Part shown: one piece after another, positions 51,553 through 60,137 of the stretch
How the letters are laid out: each line of letters begins with the position of its first letter
Position numbering within the stretch: the first letter of the stretch is position 1
From: Pseudoalteromonas phenolica
GTDB taxonomy: Bacteria > Pseudomonadota > Gammaproteobacteria > Enterobacterales > Alteromonadaceae
DNA: 64,000 bases
Assembly: GCF_005886345.1 (NCBI RefSeq)
Contig: NZ_PNEC01000007.1
Location: 1-64,000 of the forward strand
Direction: 5' to 3'
Notes under the pieces: model-generated
What the model was told of the DNA's origin: nothing
The model's database searches: none
The model's input: the letters and a program-made list of their open reading frames with translations, nothing else
Translations under genes and position numbers: made by a program

Positions 51553-51561
51553 AATTACTGT

Positions 51562-51936
51562 TTAGAAAGTAAAGCGTACAGTTACACTGTGGTGACCATC
51601 TTCTTTTACTTTAACTAATACTTTTGCACCTTCAGGAATAACAATATTAGCTGACATTTTGTTGCCGCCAGCCGTGGTTAGTTCAGCATCTGACTTCTTA
51701 CCTTTTGCAAGTACTATGATGTCACCTTTTACTTTTGCAGTTGGGTAAGGCTTTCCATGGTCACGAAGGTATAAGCTAGCACCTGACTCTTCACGAACAA
51801 GTTCAAAGACCATTTCGTGCTCAACTTTCACTACGCCACCATGAAGGGGCTTTGTATCACCATGTGCTGATGCATTTGGTGCGAAGAACAGTGCGCCAAG
51901 CGCTACGAAAACTAATGTAATAAATGTGTTTTTCAT
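51562..51936 (-). CDS. small exported protein of the heavy-metal efflux cluster
   Basis: The 124-residue protein has a signal peptide (VFVALGALFFAPNASA) and a mature His-containing start HGDTKPLHGGVVKVEHEMVFELV. The rest is a single beta-rich domain with no Cys and ends in TVRFTF. Proteins of this type are seen beside CzcA-type efflux genes, where the His-rich start may bind the metal. I do not know a defined function. It is the last gene of the cluster and is followed by a strong terminator. Confidence 0.8.
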   Translation of the reverse strand: MKNTFITLVFVALGALFFAPNASAHGDTKPLHGGVVKVEHEMVFELVREESGASLYLRDHGKPYPTAKVKGDIIVLAKGKKSDAELTTAGGNKMSANIVIPEGAKVLVKVKEDGHHSVTVRFTF

Positions 51937-52006
51937 GTTTTATTTCTCTTTATGTTGATATTAAAAAGGTTGCTCCCTTCACAATATGCGCAAGGGAAAC
52001 AGGTTA

Positions 52007-55000
52007 TTAAATAAGCTCTGTTGAGTTGCTGCTCAGCCATTTTTCAGTTGGTTTTTTACCAAACTTCCAGTACAGCAAAGGGGTTAACAAGGTATCTAAC
52101 AAGGTCGAGCTCATAAGGCCTGAGAAGATAACAATTGCAACAGGGTGCAATATCTCTTTACCAGGCTGATCAGCCGCCCACAACAAAGGTATTAACGCGA
52201 ACGCTGTTACCATCGAAGTCATCAGTACGGGTGATAAACGCTCTTTTGCACCGCGAATAATCAATGCCTTATCGAATACTTCGCCCTCAAAGCGAATTAA
52301 GTTTAGATAGTGGCTAATTTTTAAAATGCCATTTCGTGCAGTAATGCCCGTTAAGGTAATAAACCCAACCACAGAGGCGACCGACAGTGAAGTATGAGTT
52401 AACCACATCGCAATCACGGCACCAATTAAGGCCATAGGTAAACTACACATAATAATGGTTGCAAACACCATGGATTGATAGCGCAGGTAAAGTACCATGA
52501 AGATCAGTGCAAATGACAAAACTGACAGCACAATGAGCAAACGCATGGCTTGTTCTTGCGCTAAAAATTGCCCTTCTAGACTAATAAAACTGTCATCGGG
52601 TAACTCATGCGCAGCCACGATTTCGCGAATATCTGCAAGCAGCGTTTTTACATCGACATTCTCACTGTTGGCATATAACACTAAACGGCGGCGTCCATTT
52701 TCACGAAGCACCTGATTAGGGCCGTCAAGCAATTGAATATCAGCAATATAGGAAACCGGAATGGCCCCCGCTGGTGAATCAATTAAGGTCTTTGCAATGG
52801 CAGCAGGCGTTCGATTTTCATCTTCTAAGCGAAGTACTAACTCAAAGCGTTTTACCCCATCAATCACATCGGTTACGCTGGTGCCTTCAGTAAGCATGTT
52901 TAACTGGCGAAGCGCTGAGCCCGGTGTTAAGCCATATTTAGCTAAGTCTTCATACTTTAAACGCACACTCAACTGCGGAATAAGCACTTGTTTTTCAATG
53001 TTGATATCGACAAGGCCTGGAACGCTTTCAAGCTTTTTACGCAGACTTTCAGCACTGATGCGTAAGCCCTCTAAATCATCACCAAACAACTTAATCGCAA
53101 GCTGCGCACGCACACCCGATAATAAGTGGTCGAGTCTATGGGAAATTGGCTGACCGATAGCAACTTGCCCAGGTAAAACAGACAATTTGTCACGAATTTC
53201 AGCAAGCACTTCATCGCGACTTCGTTCAGATGAAACTAAGTCTACATCTACCTCTGACGAGTGAACGCCTTCAGCGTGTTCATCTAATTCTGCACGGCCT
53301 GTGCGCCTACCCACTTGCGTGACTTCTGGCACAGATAGCAGTAGTGACTCAGCCAAATGCCCCATTTTATTCGACTCTTCCAGCGACGTGCCTGGCTCAA
53401 ATATAATGCCAAGCACGAGTGAGCCTTCGTTAAAAGCAGGCAAAAATGCTCTTGGAAATTGTGTGATACTTGCCGCCGAAAGCAGTGCTACAACACCTGT
53501 TACCGCAATCAGCTGTTTTGATTTAGGCAGCGCCCAATCAATCCAAAGGCTTTGTAAATGCTTTAATTTTACCACCAACCAGCTATCGCCTTGGTGGATC
53601 ACTTTTGCATTCGGCAGTAAGAAGTAACACAGCACAGGGGTCACCGTCATCGATACCAAGAGTGAGCCTAGGATCGCAACAATATAGGCAAGCCCTAATG
53701 GCGAAAATAATCGACCTTCAATGCCTGGTAGTGCAAACAGTGGTAAAAAAACCAAGATAACAATCGCGGTCGCATAAACAATGCCTGAGCGCACTTCTAC
53801 ACTGGCTTGCCACACCACATCAAAAACAGATTTTGGAGACTGCGATTTCGCGTTTTGTTTTAATCGCCTTAGAATATTTTCAACGTCTACCACCGAGTCA
53901 TCCACTAATTCACCGATGGCAATTGCAAGGCCACCTAAGGTCATAACGTTAATGCTTTGATTAAGCCACTGAAAAATCAATACCGTCACCGCTAAAGAAA
54001 GCGGAATAGCAAACAATGAAATAAGCGTTGTTTTTGCTGAAAATAGAAACAAAAACAGTACGATAGTGACCATAAAGGCACCATCTCGCAGCGCCTCGGT
54101 CACATTATCTATGGATGATTTAATAAAATCGGCTTGGCGGAACAGTACTTGTGGCTGGGCAATGCCTTTTGGTAAACCCGCATTGAGCTCTGTTAGAGCT
54201 GATTCAATTTGTGTGGTTAATTGCACCGTGTCGGCACTGGGTTGCTTTTGCACATTAATCACTACTGCAGGTTTGCCATTAAAGCCGCCATCACCGCGTT
54301 TTTCAGCTGCGGCATAACTCACAGAGGCAACTTGAGAAAGTAGCACTGGACGACCATCATGCCAGCCAACCGCCAAGTTTTTCAGGTGTTCAACATCGAG
54401 CGTGCGGCCTTGGTGGCGAATTAAATACTCTTGATTATTTAAATCAACAAAGCCACCACCGAAATTAGTAGCAAAGTCATTTAGCGATGCTTTTAGTGAC
54501 GCTAAATTCACATTTAACTGACGCATGCGCATTGTATCGGGTGCAACACGTAGTTGACGTACTTCACCACCAATAGGGATCACCTGTGACACACCAGGAA
54601 TAGCTAATAATCGTGGGCGCAATACAAAATCGGCATATTCGCGGGCGGCCATTGCATCAGTATCATCTTCGGCATCAATTGGCAGCGCAATTAACATCAC
54701 CTCCCCCATAATAGACGACACAGGTCCCATTACAGACGTAATGCCCGTCGGTAGTTGCTCTGATGCTAAACCTAATCGCTCAGAGACCAACTGACGATTT
54801 CGATAAATATCGGTACCCCATTCAAACTCAATGTAAACAATGGATAAACCAATGCCAGAAGTTGAGCGAATACGGGTAACACCAGTCACTCCATTGAGTA
54901 AATTTTCAAGAGGAAAGGTCACCAGTTGCTCAACCTCTTCTGGGGCCATGCCTCCTGCTTCAGTTAACACAGTGACGACCGGTTTATTGAGGTTTGGAAA

Positions 55001-55114
55001 TACATCCACAGGCAGTTTTTGCCCTTGCCACACACCATAAGCTATCATGACAAAGGCAAGCAAGAGCACAACCAAGCGGTTTTTTAAGCTGCTTTTTACT
55101 AATAAATTGAACAT
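52007..55114 (-). CDS. heavy-metal efflux RND transporter (CzcA/CusA-like)
   Basis: The 1035-residue protein has the RND layout: one N-terminal helix ([24 protein letters not shown]), a large periplasmic pump domain, a six-helix block with the proton relay region [18 protein letters not shown] in TM4, a second periplasmic domain, and a second helix block ending [11 protein letters not shown]. Acidic and Asp residues in TM4 are characteristic of divalent-cation (HME) RND pumps. Substrate could be Zn, Co, Cd, Cu or Ag. Immediately upstream is its adaptor gene; no outer-membrane factor gene lies in the cluster. Confidence 0.93.
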   Translation of the reverse strand: MFNLLVKSSLKNRLVVLLLAFVMIAYGVWQGQKLPVDVFPNLNKPVVTVLTEAGGMAPEEVEQLVTFPLENLLNGVTGVTRIRSTSGIGLSIVYIEFEWGTDIYRNRQLVSERLGLASEQLPTGITSVMGPVSSIMGEVMLIALPIDAEDDTDAMAAREYADFVLRPRLLAIPGVSQVIPIGGEVRQLRVAPDTMRMRQLNVNLASLKASLNDFATNFGGGFVDLNNQEYLIRHQGRTLDVEHLKNLAVGWHDGRPVLLSQVASVSYAAAEKRGDGGFNGKPAVVINVQKQPSADTVQLTTQIESALTELNAGLPKGIAQPQVLFRQADFIKSSIDNVTEALRDGAFMVTIVLFLFLFSAKTTLISLFAIPLSLAVTVLIFQWLNQSINVMTLGGLAIAIGELVDDSVVDVENILRRLKQNAKSQSPKSVFDVVWQASVEVRSGIVYATAIVILVFLPLFALPGIEGRLFSPLGLAYIVAILGSLLVSMTVTPVLCYFLLPNAKVIHQGDSWLVVKLKHLQSLWIDWALPKSKQLIAVTGVVALLSAASITQFPRAFLPAFNEGSLVLGIIFEPGTSLEESNKMGHLAESLLLSVPEVTQVGRRTGRAELDEHAEGVHSSEVDVDLVSSERSRDEVLAEIRDKLSVLPGQVAIGQPISHRLDHLLSGVRAQLAIKLFGDDLEGLRISAESLRKKLESVPGLVDINIEKQVLIPQLSVRLKYEDLAKYGLTPGSALRQLNMLTEGTSVTDVIDGVKRFELVLRLEDENRTPAAIAKTLIDSPAGAIPVSYIADIQLLDGPNQVLRENGRRRLVLYANSENVDVKTLLADIREIVAAHELPDDSFISLEGQFLAQEQAMRLLIVLSVLSFALIFMVLYLRYQSMVFATIIMCSLPMALIGAVIAMWLTHTSLSVASVVGFITLTGITARNGILKISHYLNLIRFEGEVFDKALIIRGAKERLSPVLMTSMVTAFALIPLLWAADQPGKEILHPVAIVIFSGLMSSTLLDTLLTPLLYWKFGKKPTEKWLSSNSTELI

Positions 55115-55123
55115 TTATACTGC

Positions 55124-56239
55124 CTATCTCACTTGGTTTAACAATGATGCACCTGTCACCACAACGCGGTTATCTGCACCTAAGCCTTCGGTGACTAACA
55201 CAAGCCCTGGCTCAAGATGTTGATAGTTAATTAGCTGAGGTAAAAAGCGCTCTGCCGAAAGTTTTATCCACACTTGTGGTAAATTATTTTGGCTCAGTAC
55301 AACCGCATCTAAAGGGATCACAATGCCTTGTTGCTTTTTATTAATAGGCGCGTGTAAGCGGATGTTCTGATTGATAAATAAGCTGCTTTCAACATGCTCT
55401 TGTGCCAGCTCAAAATTAACATGCGCTAAACCATTCACAAGCTCGGGTGAAAAGCCTAAATAGTTAAGTGAGATTGCTGGCTGCTCAATCACTTTTGCTG
55501 AGGTTAATTGCTTAGTAAGCGCAAAATCTTTAGTGCTTGCTTCAATTAAAAATTGGTTAGGTGCGATTATCTCAAACAAGGCTTCACCGGCTTTAACCCA
55601 TTGTCCGCGCGAAACCTTGTGGTTAATAAGCACACCCGAGATAGGTGCAATTAACACCTCTGGTTTCTCAAGACCTTTTTGCAGCGCTTGAGCCTGTTGT
55701 TTTAAGCTTAAAAGCTCAGTTTCTAGCTGCTCTAACGCTTGTTTTGAGGCTAAATCTCCCAGCTTCTTTAGACGCGCAACATCGCGATTGGTTTGCTCAA
55801 TGCGATTGCGGATCGCAATTAATTCACTGGTTTGACTGGCAAGTTCATAGGCGGTGTCTTGATAACGAATTAAGCCAAGCACATCGCCTGCGTTCACTTT
55901 TGCACCCGTTGGATAAATACCAGTTTCAGGGGCGTCTAATCGACCGTCACTACTTGATTGAATTTTTGCATAACCATCTGGGTGTGGTTTTACAATGGCA
56001 TCTAAACGAACATGTTTTTTTACTTCTGACTCAGTAACAAACTGAGTACGGATATTGAGTAAAGCTTGGTGCTTCATCGGCATAATGACCGAACCGTCCG
56101 CTTGTTTACCAAGCCCACCTTCAACTTTGTTAGACTTTTGATCTAAGTGTTCACCGTTAGGGCCATGTGCGCCAGGTGAGGCAAATAAACTAAGCGAATA
56201 TAAACTAAGTGATAACAATACCGCGTTTTTAAGCTTCAT
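55124..56239 (-). CDS. efflux RND periplasmic adaptor subunit
   Basis: The 371-residue protein has a signal peptide then SPGAHGPNGEHLD at the mature N-terminus. The membrane-fusion layout follows: a beta-barrel start (IRTQFVTESEVKKHVRLDAIVKPHPDGYAKIQ), a lipoyl half (GAKVNAGDVLGLI), a coiled-coil (AYELASQTSELIAIRNRIEQTNRDVARLKKL), a second lipoyl half (LIAPISGVLINHKVSRGQWV) and a C-terminal barrel. It bridges the RND pump to an outer-membrane channel. Its start abuts the stop of the next gene upstream. Confidence 0.92.
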   Translation of the reverse strand: MKLKNAVLLSLSLYSLSLFASPGAHGPNGEHLDQKSNKVEGGLGKQADGSVIMPMKHQALLNIRTQFVTESEVKKHVRLDAIVKPHPDGYAKIQSSSDGRLDAPETGIYPTGAKVNAGDVLGLIRYQDTAYELASQTSELIAIRNRIEQTNRDVARLKKLGDLASKQALEQLETELLSLKQQAQALQKGLEKPEVLIAPISGVLINHKVSRGQWVKAGEALFEIIAPNQFLIEASTKDFALTKQLTSAKVIEQPAISLNYLGFSPELVNGLAHVNFELAQEHVESSLFINQNIRLHAPINKKQQGIVIPLDAVVLSQNNLPQVWIKLSAERFLPQLINYQHLEPGLVLVTEGLGADNRVVVTGASLLNQVR

Positions 56240-56847
56240 TATTTACGCTCCTTAGACAAACGACCGACAAGCAAACCAATCACAAATACACCAATACACA
56301 GCAAAACAATCAGCCAAGGGAAGTCATGGTGATGATCATCATGTTCGGCATTTTCATGTGCGTCAGTTGATTCAACAGCTTGGTGGTTTTCTAAATTTGC
56401 CACTAATAAATCACCATTTTCTTCGGTCAAAATGGTCATGACGATTTCATGTAATCCCGCTTGCTTTAGCTGAGCAAGCAGGGTTTGATCGGTCACAATA
56501 TAGGATTGTAACTGCGCTGAGAATTCAGCACTTGAGGCCATTTCGCCAAGCTCTAAATCGATTGATGCATCAGCTATTGGGGTGTTGGTTTTAAAATCGT
56601 GGAGGTAAATAACCAGTTGGTTTTCAAGTAACTCGCCAGCCAATTCGAAGGTTTCGGTGAAACTTTCAAACTTCGGATTGGTCGAAGCCGCGACTTTAGT
56701 TCGCGTATCTAAATGTTCACCATTTGGGCCATGGGCACCAGGAGACGCTATCGCTTTGGTGATAAAAACAAGCGATAAAAGCAATAAAGCTAATATAAAA
56801 CGTGTACTAAACTGCTTTTGATGCAGTGCATAAAATGTAATAGACAT
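56239..56847 (-). CDS. membrane protein with GAHGPNGEHLD motif, efflux cluster
   Basis: The 202-residue protein has a signal peptide, then SPGAHGPNGEHLD, the same motif that starts the mature adaptor protein. A beta domain follows, then a His/Asp/Glu-rich stretch (AHENAEHDDHHHD) and a C-terminal membrane helix (FPWLIVLLCIGVFVIGLLVG). The protein overlaps the adaptor gene by one base. The His cluster next to the membrane could pass metal to the adaptor or pump; this is inference. No family name is known to me. Confidence 0.82.
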   Translation of the reverse strand: MSITFYALHQKQFSTRFILALLLLSLVFITKAIASPGAHGPNGEHLDTRTKVAASTNPKFESFTETFELAGELLENQLVIYLHDFKTNTPIADASIDLELGEMASSAEFSAQLQSYIVTDQTLLAQLKQAGLHEIVMTILTEENGDLLVANLENHQAVESTDAHENAEHDDHHHDFPWLIVLLCIGVFVIGLLVGRLSKERK

Positions 56848-56916
56848 AGTTAATCCAAAAAAACAAAAACTCTAGCCAAGCAACAACAGTCACTGACTAC
56901 TAAACGTTAATTTGAA

Positions 56917-57267
56917 TTAAGCCCGAGGGGGAGGTGTGGTGTGTTTTATAAAGGGCGGTGACCAATTATTATTAATTGATACAATTGAGCCCATTGGTTT
57001 TATTTCGGCTTTGGAATAAGGGAAAGCATCTAAAGCAACCGTTGCACAGCAATGTAAGTCTTGATTAATGTGTTTTACTGCGTCTTTAGTAAATGAAATT
57101 TCAAACTCGCTTTCGTTGTCATGATCATGACTATGCGGCTGACCTATTTCATGAAGTAATTGGTGAACATCGCCTTGAGTATGATGCTTCTCTCCATGCG
57201 CAGCACTTCCGAATACCTGAGTACTCAGAATGCAAAGCATCATTACAAGAAGAGTTAATTTACGCAT
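56917..57267 (-). CDS. His-rich exported protein of the efflux cluster (CzcI-like)
   Basis: The 116-residue protein has a signal peptide ending near VFGSA, then a His-rich region (AHGEKHHTQGDVHQ and PHSHDHDNESE), an HCC pair and a proline tail ending in TPPPRA. It resembles small regulatory or sensing proteins of czc operons, such as CzcI. It is the most upstream gene of the metal cluster and would bind metal in the periplasm. Role assignment is by position and composition. Confidence 0.75.
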   Translation of the reverse strand: MRKLTLLVMMLCILSTQVFGSAAHGEKHHTQGDVHQLLHEIGQPHSHDHDNESEFEISFTKDAVKHINQDLHCCATVALDAFPYSKAEIKPMGSIVSINNNWSPPFIKHTTPPPRA

Positions 57268-57456
57268 TAGGCGAATGTTTTCATAAGGTTTTAGTTGATG
57301 CTAGCATTGATATTTAACAAGCTCAATTTTTAATTTTCAAAAAGTTTTTTAGTTATTGTGTTCAACAATTGAACTTAAAACTAATAAAATAGACAAGAAA
57401 GTCAAACTAAGCTGTTCTGAAATAAGCCTGACAATCAAACTTCAAGTGGTTGATAC

Positions 57457-57801
57457 TTATAGTTTGTTGGCGTCGACCTCTTCAACCATGTGCCATTCTG
57501 AATTAGCTTCAAGAATGTGCTTTGGTATGTTCTCAGTCCAAGCTTTATCAACATCTAAGTTTATGTTTAATAAGTCTCTATTTTCAACTGATGCGAAACG
57601 GTAAATTATGTCGTTATATACAGCGGTGAACTTTGCGCTACCAAGCACAGGTTTACCTTCTGTGAAGTAACCAATTACATCGTGACCCGCTAAAATAACG
57701 CCATTTTGATCTGTTTCAGTATCGTGACCTGCATGGGCGATTGATGAAATACCGATTAAAGCCACGGCTATTGCTGTTTTGAAAGAAGTGAATAAAGCCA
57801 T
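57457..57801 (-). CDS. YHS-domain-like exported protein, internally shortened
   Basis: The 114-residue protein has a signal peptide (TAIAVALIGISSIAHA) and the front of the YHS exported family: GVILAGHDVIGYFTEGKPVLGSAKFTAVYND followed by IYRFASVENRDLL. It then jumps to NINLDVDKAWTENIPKHI, which in full-length relatives comes about 40 residues later. The missing middle normally contains the Tyr/Gly/Cys segment of the metal-binding half. An in-frame deletion is inferred. It is not damaged otherwise and has its own gene spacing. Confidence 0.8.
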   Translation of the reverse strand: MALFTSFKTAIAVALIGISSIAHAGHDTETDQNGVILAGHDVIGYFTEGKPVLGSAKFTAVYNDIIYRFASVENRDLLNINLDVDKAWTENIPKHILEANSEWHMVEEVDANKL

Positions 57802-57914
57802 CAGATTTGCTCCAAGTGTTCGAGTTGCAGATAGCTTAACCAGTGAGCAAACTTGCTGATATATCCAAACTGCCAGAATATATGTCGAAAAATCCGAATC
57901 GTTTAAACCCAGTG

Positions 57915-58664
57915 CTAATGGATATTAAGTGCTTTTTTAAACTTATATTTTACAGAGCGCCAATGGGTCATTGGGGTGGTGGGCGCTGACTCTATCAAGC
58001 TGTCGAAGTCTATATCAGCAAACTCTAACTCGCCGTCATGCGCTAAAATGACGGACTTAGGCTGGAGTAATTTAATGGCCTGCAACGAGTTGCGGTAACG
58101 TCGAGGATAAAACAGAGGAAATGGTGGGATTAATTTACCTTTTACTTTAACCATTAAATCAGCCACATAAACACGCTCTGAAGGGATATGATAAGCGGCA
58201 ATGTCGCGGTCGGTGTGACCAGGGATGTGCATGACTTGCCAGTCATCAAAGCCAGGTATGGTCATGCCGTCTGCGAGAAAATGGTCGGCTTGCAACTTTC
58301 TTGGGTAAAACAGATTTTGTTTTTTCTTGCCTTTTCGACCAGCAACATAAAGCGCGAGTAGCATATCAGTCCAATGCATTAACATGCCATCTAGGCCACG
58401 ATACCAGTGCCCCGGAGCATTACATACAGCAATTTTTGCCCCAGTGGTTTTAGCGAGTTTATGAGCACCACCGGCGTGATCAGGGTGCATATGAGTTACT
58501 AGAATGACTTTTAAGTCGCTAATGGTACGATTGAGAGTTTGCGTTATAAAGCTCAATACAGTGTCATGATCTGCACGACAGCAACCATCAAGCAGCATGA
58601 GTTTATCATGATACTCAACAAGATAAATTGTTTGTATATAACCTTCTATTTGATGGATTTTCAT
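57915..58664 (-). CDS. MBL-fold metallo-hydrolase
   Basis: The 249-residue protein has the metallo-beta-lactamase zinc motif THMHPDHAGGAHK, a DGCC loop near the start, a second His in PGHTDRD, an Asp in VYVADLMV and a late His in ILAHDGE. These supply two zinc sites of the glyoxalase II/lactonase-like group. A long insert with basic residues (GRKGKKKQNLFYPRKLQ) precedes the C-terminal half. It may hydrolyse a lactone or thioester. A truncated copy lies at 50763-51138, on the far side of the metal-efflux cluster. Confidence 0.92.
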   Translation of the reverse strand: MKIHQIEGYIQTIYLVEYHDKLMLLDGCCRADHDTVLSFITQTLNRTISDLKVILVTHMHPDHAGGAHKLAKTTGAKIAVCNAPGHWYRGLDGMLMHWTDMLLALYVAGRKGKKKQNLFYPRKLQADHFLADGMTIPGFDDWQVMHIPGHTDRDIAAYHIPSERVYVADLMVKVKGKLIPPFPLFYPRRYRNSLQAIKLLQPKSVILAHDGELEFADIDFDSLIESAPTTPMTHWRSVKYKFKKALNIH

Positions 58665-58725
58665 GAAAGATGCTCCCTAACGCACTAAGCATTTTTATAA
58701 CTCATCTGACCACTTTGTGCAAAAT

Positions 58726-59877
58726 TTAGTGCTCATCTAATTCAGCATAGCCTTGTGCTGCTTGTTCAGAGTGTTCTGTCACACATGAAAATGTCTGCAA
58801 AGGTAGAGTAAAGTCATGCCATAAATAGTGTTCGGTTTGCTCAAGTGAGTTGGGTTGGTAGTTGTTGTCTAGACTTGCCCTTTTAGCGACACTGTGGTGC
58901 ACCACAGGCGTTAAGCTAGGGTCGATTTTATTGTCTTTCATCACACAACAAATTCTGTCATCTAAGGTTAACCAATCAATAAAGAAAGTGCGGGTTTGTT
59001 GATGGTTGAGCCCTAACGCACTGGGAGATAGAGATAAATCGTCGTGACTGATGGTGCCTTGAAGTGCGTCGGGGCAAGCTCGTTTGAGACAATCGCTATC
59101 AGTGATGTCTAAAGTAAAGCGCGGCAAGTCATGTGTCTGTTGCATATATTTGAGCCAATTAATGGCATAGCCAAGTGCTACATCAGCGAGGCCATCCATT
59201 TTATATCCGCCCCCAACATCTGAATGAGCACCAGCAAACCAAATTTCTGTGATCCTATTAGGATCATGGTTCATCAATGTTGGCTGAAATGCTTTACGCT
59301 TTTCATCAAGACTGACTAAATGAGTGGCGTGTTTGACTAGGTTTGAAATAGTGCGACCATGCTCGAAAACTACTGAGAATTTAGGGCGTTTGCGAGTGCT
59401 TAAATCGGGTAGACCGATGCTCGCAACGGTATCAAATACACATAAGAATATGAAAGGAGGTGTTTCGTCATTGTTAATGGCATGCTCAATCAAAGAGACA
59501 AATCGCCTTGCTAAAGCTGCACCACGAGAGAACCCAGTGATTAATACGGTGTCACCTGTTCGGTAGTGATTTAAAAAGTCATTTCTTGCTTTATTGAGAA
59601 TGTATGACACATCCCATGAATTAAACGCTAAGCCTTGATTAATAAAGCGGTTAAACCAGCCGCCATACGTACCTACCCCTTGATAGTAAAAGCAATGTGC
59701 AATGTTGCTGCGATTTGACAGGCCATAATACTCGCCATCTCGATGTAGGTTACCACCCATTAAAAAGTGCAGTTTTAAGATATTACTGATGCTAGCATCT
59801 TTTTGTTCATCATATTGTTTTGCATCTTCAGGCTCATTACCTGTGCCATCAAAATTAAAAACGATCAGCCTACTCAT
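58726..59877 (-). CDS. DUF2235 alpha/beta-hydrolase protein
   Basis: The ATG at 59875-59877 has AAGGA six bases upstream; a start thirty bases earlier is less likely. The 383-residue product begins LIVFNFDGTGNEPED and carries the nucleophile elbow TGFSRGAALARRF, then WFAGAHSDVGGGY with a possible acid and His. DUF2235 proteins include phospholipase-type toxins of type VI secretion, but many are housekeeping-like hydrolases. No VgrG, PAAR or immunity gene is adjacent, so a toxin role is not supported here. Confidence 0.85.
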   Translation of the reverse strand: MSRLIVFNFDGTGNEPEDAKQYDEQKDASISNILKLHFLMGGNLHRDGEYYGLSNRSNIAHCFYYQGVGTYGGWFNRFINQGLAFNSWDVSYILNKARNDFLNHYRTGDTVLITGFSRGAALARRFVSLIEHAINNDETPPFIFLCVFDTVASIGLPDLSTRKRPKFSVVFEHGRTISNLVKHATHLVSLDEKRKAFQPTLMNHDPNRITEIWFAGAHSDVGGGYKMDGLADVALGYAINWLKYMQQTHDLPRFTLDITDSDCLKRACPDALQGTISHDDLSLSPSALGLNHQQTRTFFIDWLTLDDRICCVMKDNKIDPSLTPVVHHSVAKRASLDNNYQPNSLEQTEHYLWHDFTLPLQTFSCVTEHSEQAAQGYAELDEH

Positions 59878-60071
59878 TTTCTTCCTTAGACAATGTATTT
59901 TTAGCAATAAAGGCTAGTAAGCGCTTTATTTTGGATTAAGTCTCTAGAGTAACCTCCACAGCATGCAAGGACATTGCTCCCTTAGGTGGCTGATTACTAT
60001 ATCAATTGTCTTTTTTCATTGCACTATTTGCTTTTTCAGAGCTGAAACAGTTTTTATTTTTGCAATTGATT

Positions 60072-60092
60072 TTGCAAATCAATCTCATTTAC
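60072..60092 (+). promoter_or_regulatory. possible Fur box
   Basis: TTGCAAATCAATCTCATTTAC has the AAT...ATT half-site layout of a Fur operator and matches the 19-base consensus at about 11 positions by eye. It is 46 bp ahead of the TonB receptor start, where an iron repressor would act. The match is moderate. Confidence 0.45.
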
Positions 60093-60137
60093 ATTATATT
60101 GCGTCGCGATTCAATAATAACCAATTTAGGCTCTCTT

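Noticed and set aside
58726..59877. Type VI secretion phospholipase effector
   Set aside because: DUF2235 fits, but there is no VgrG, PAAR, adaptor or immunity gene nearby.
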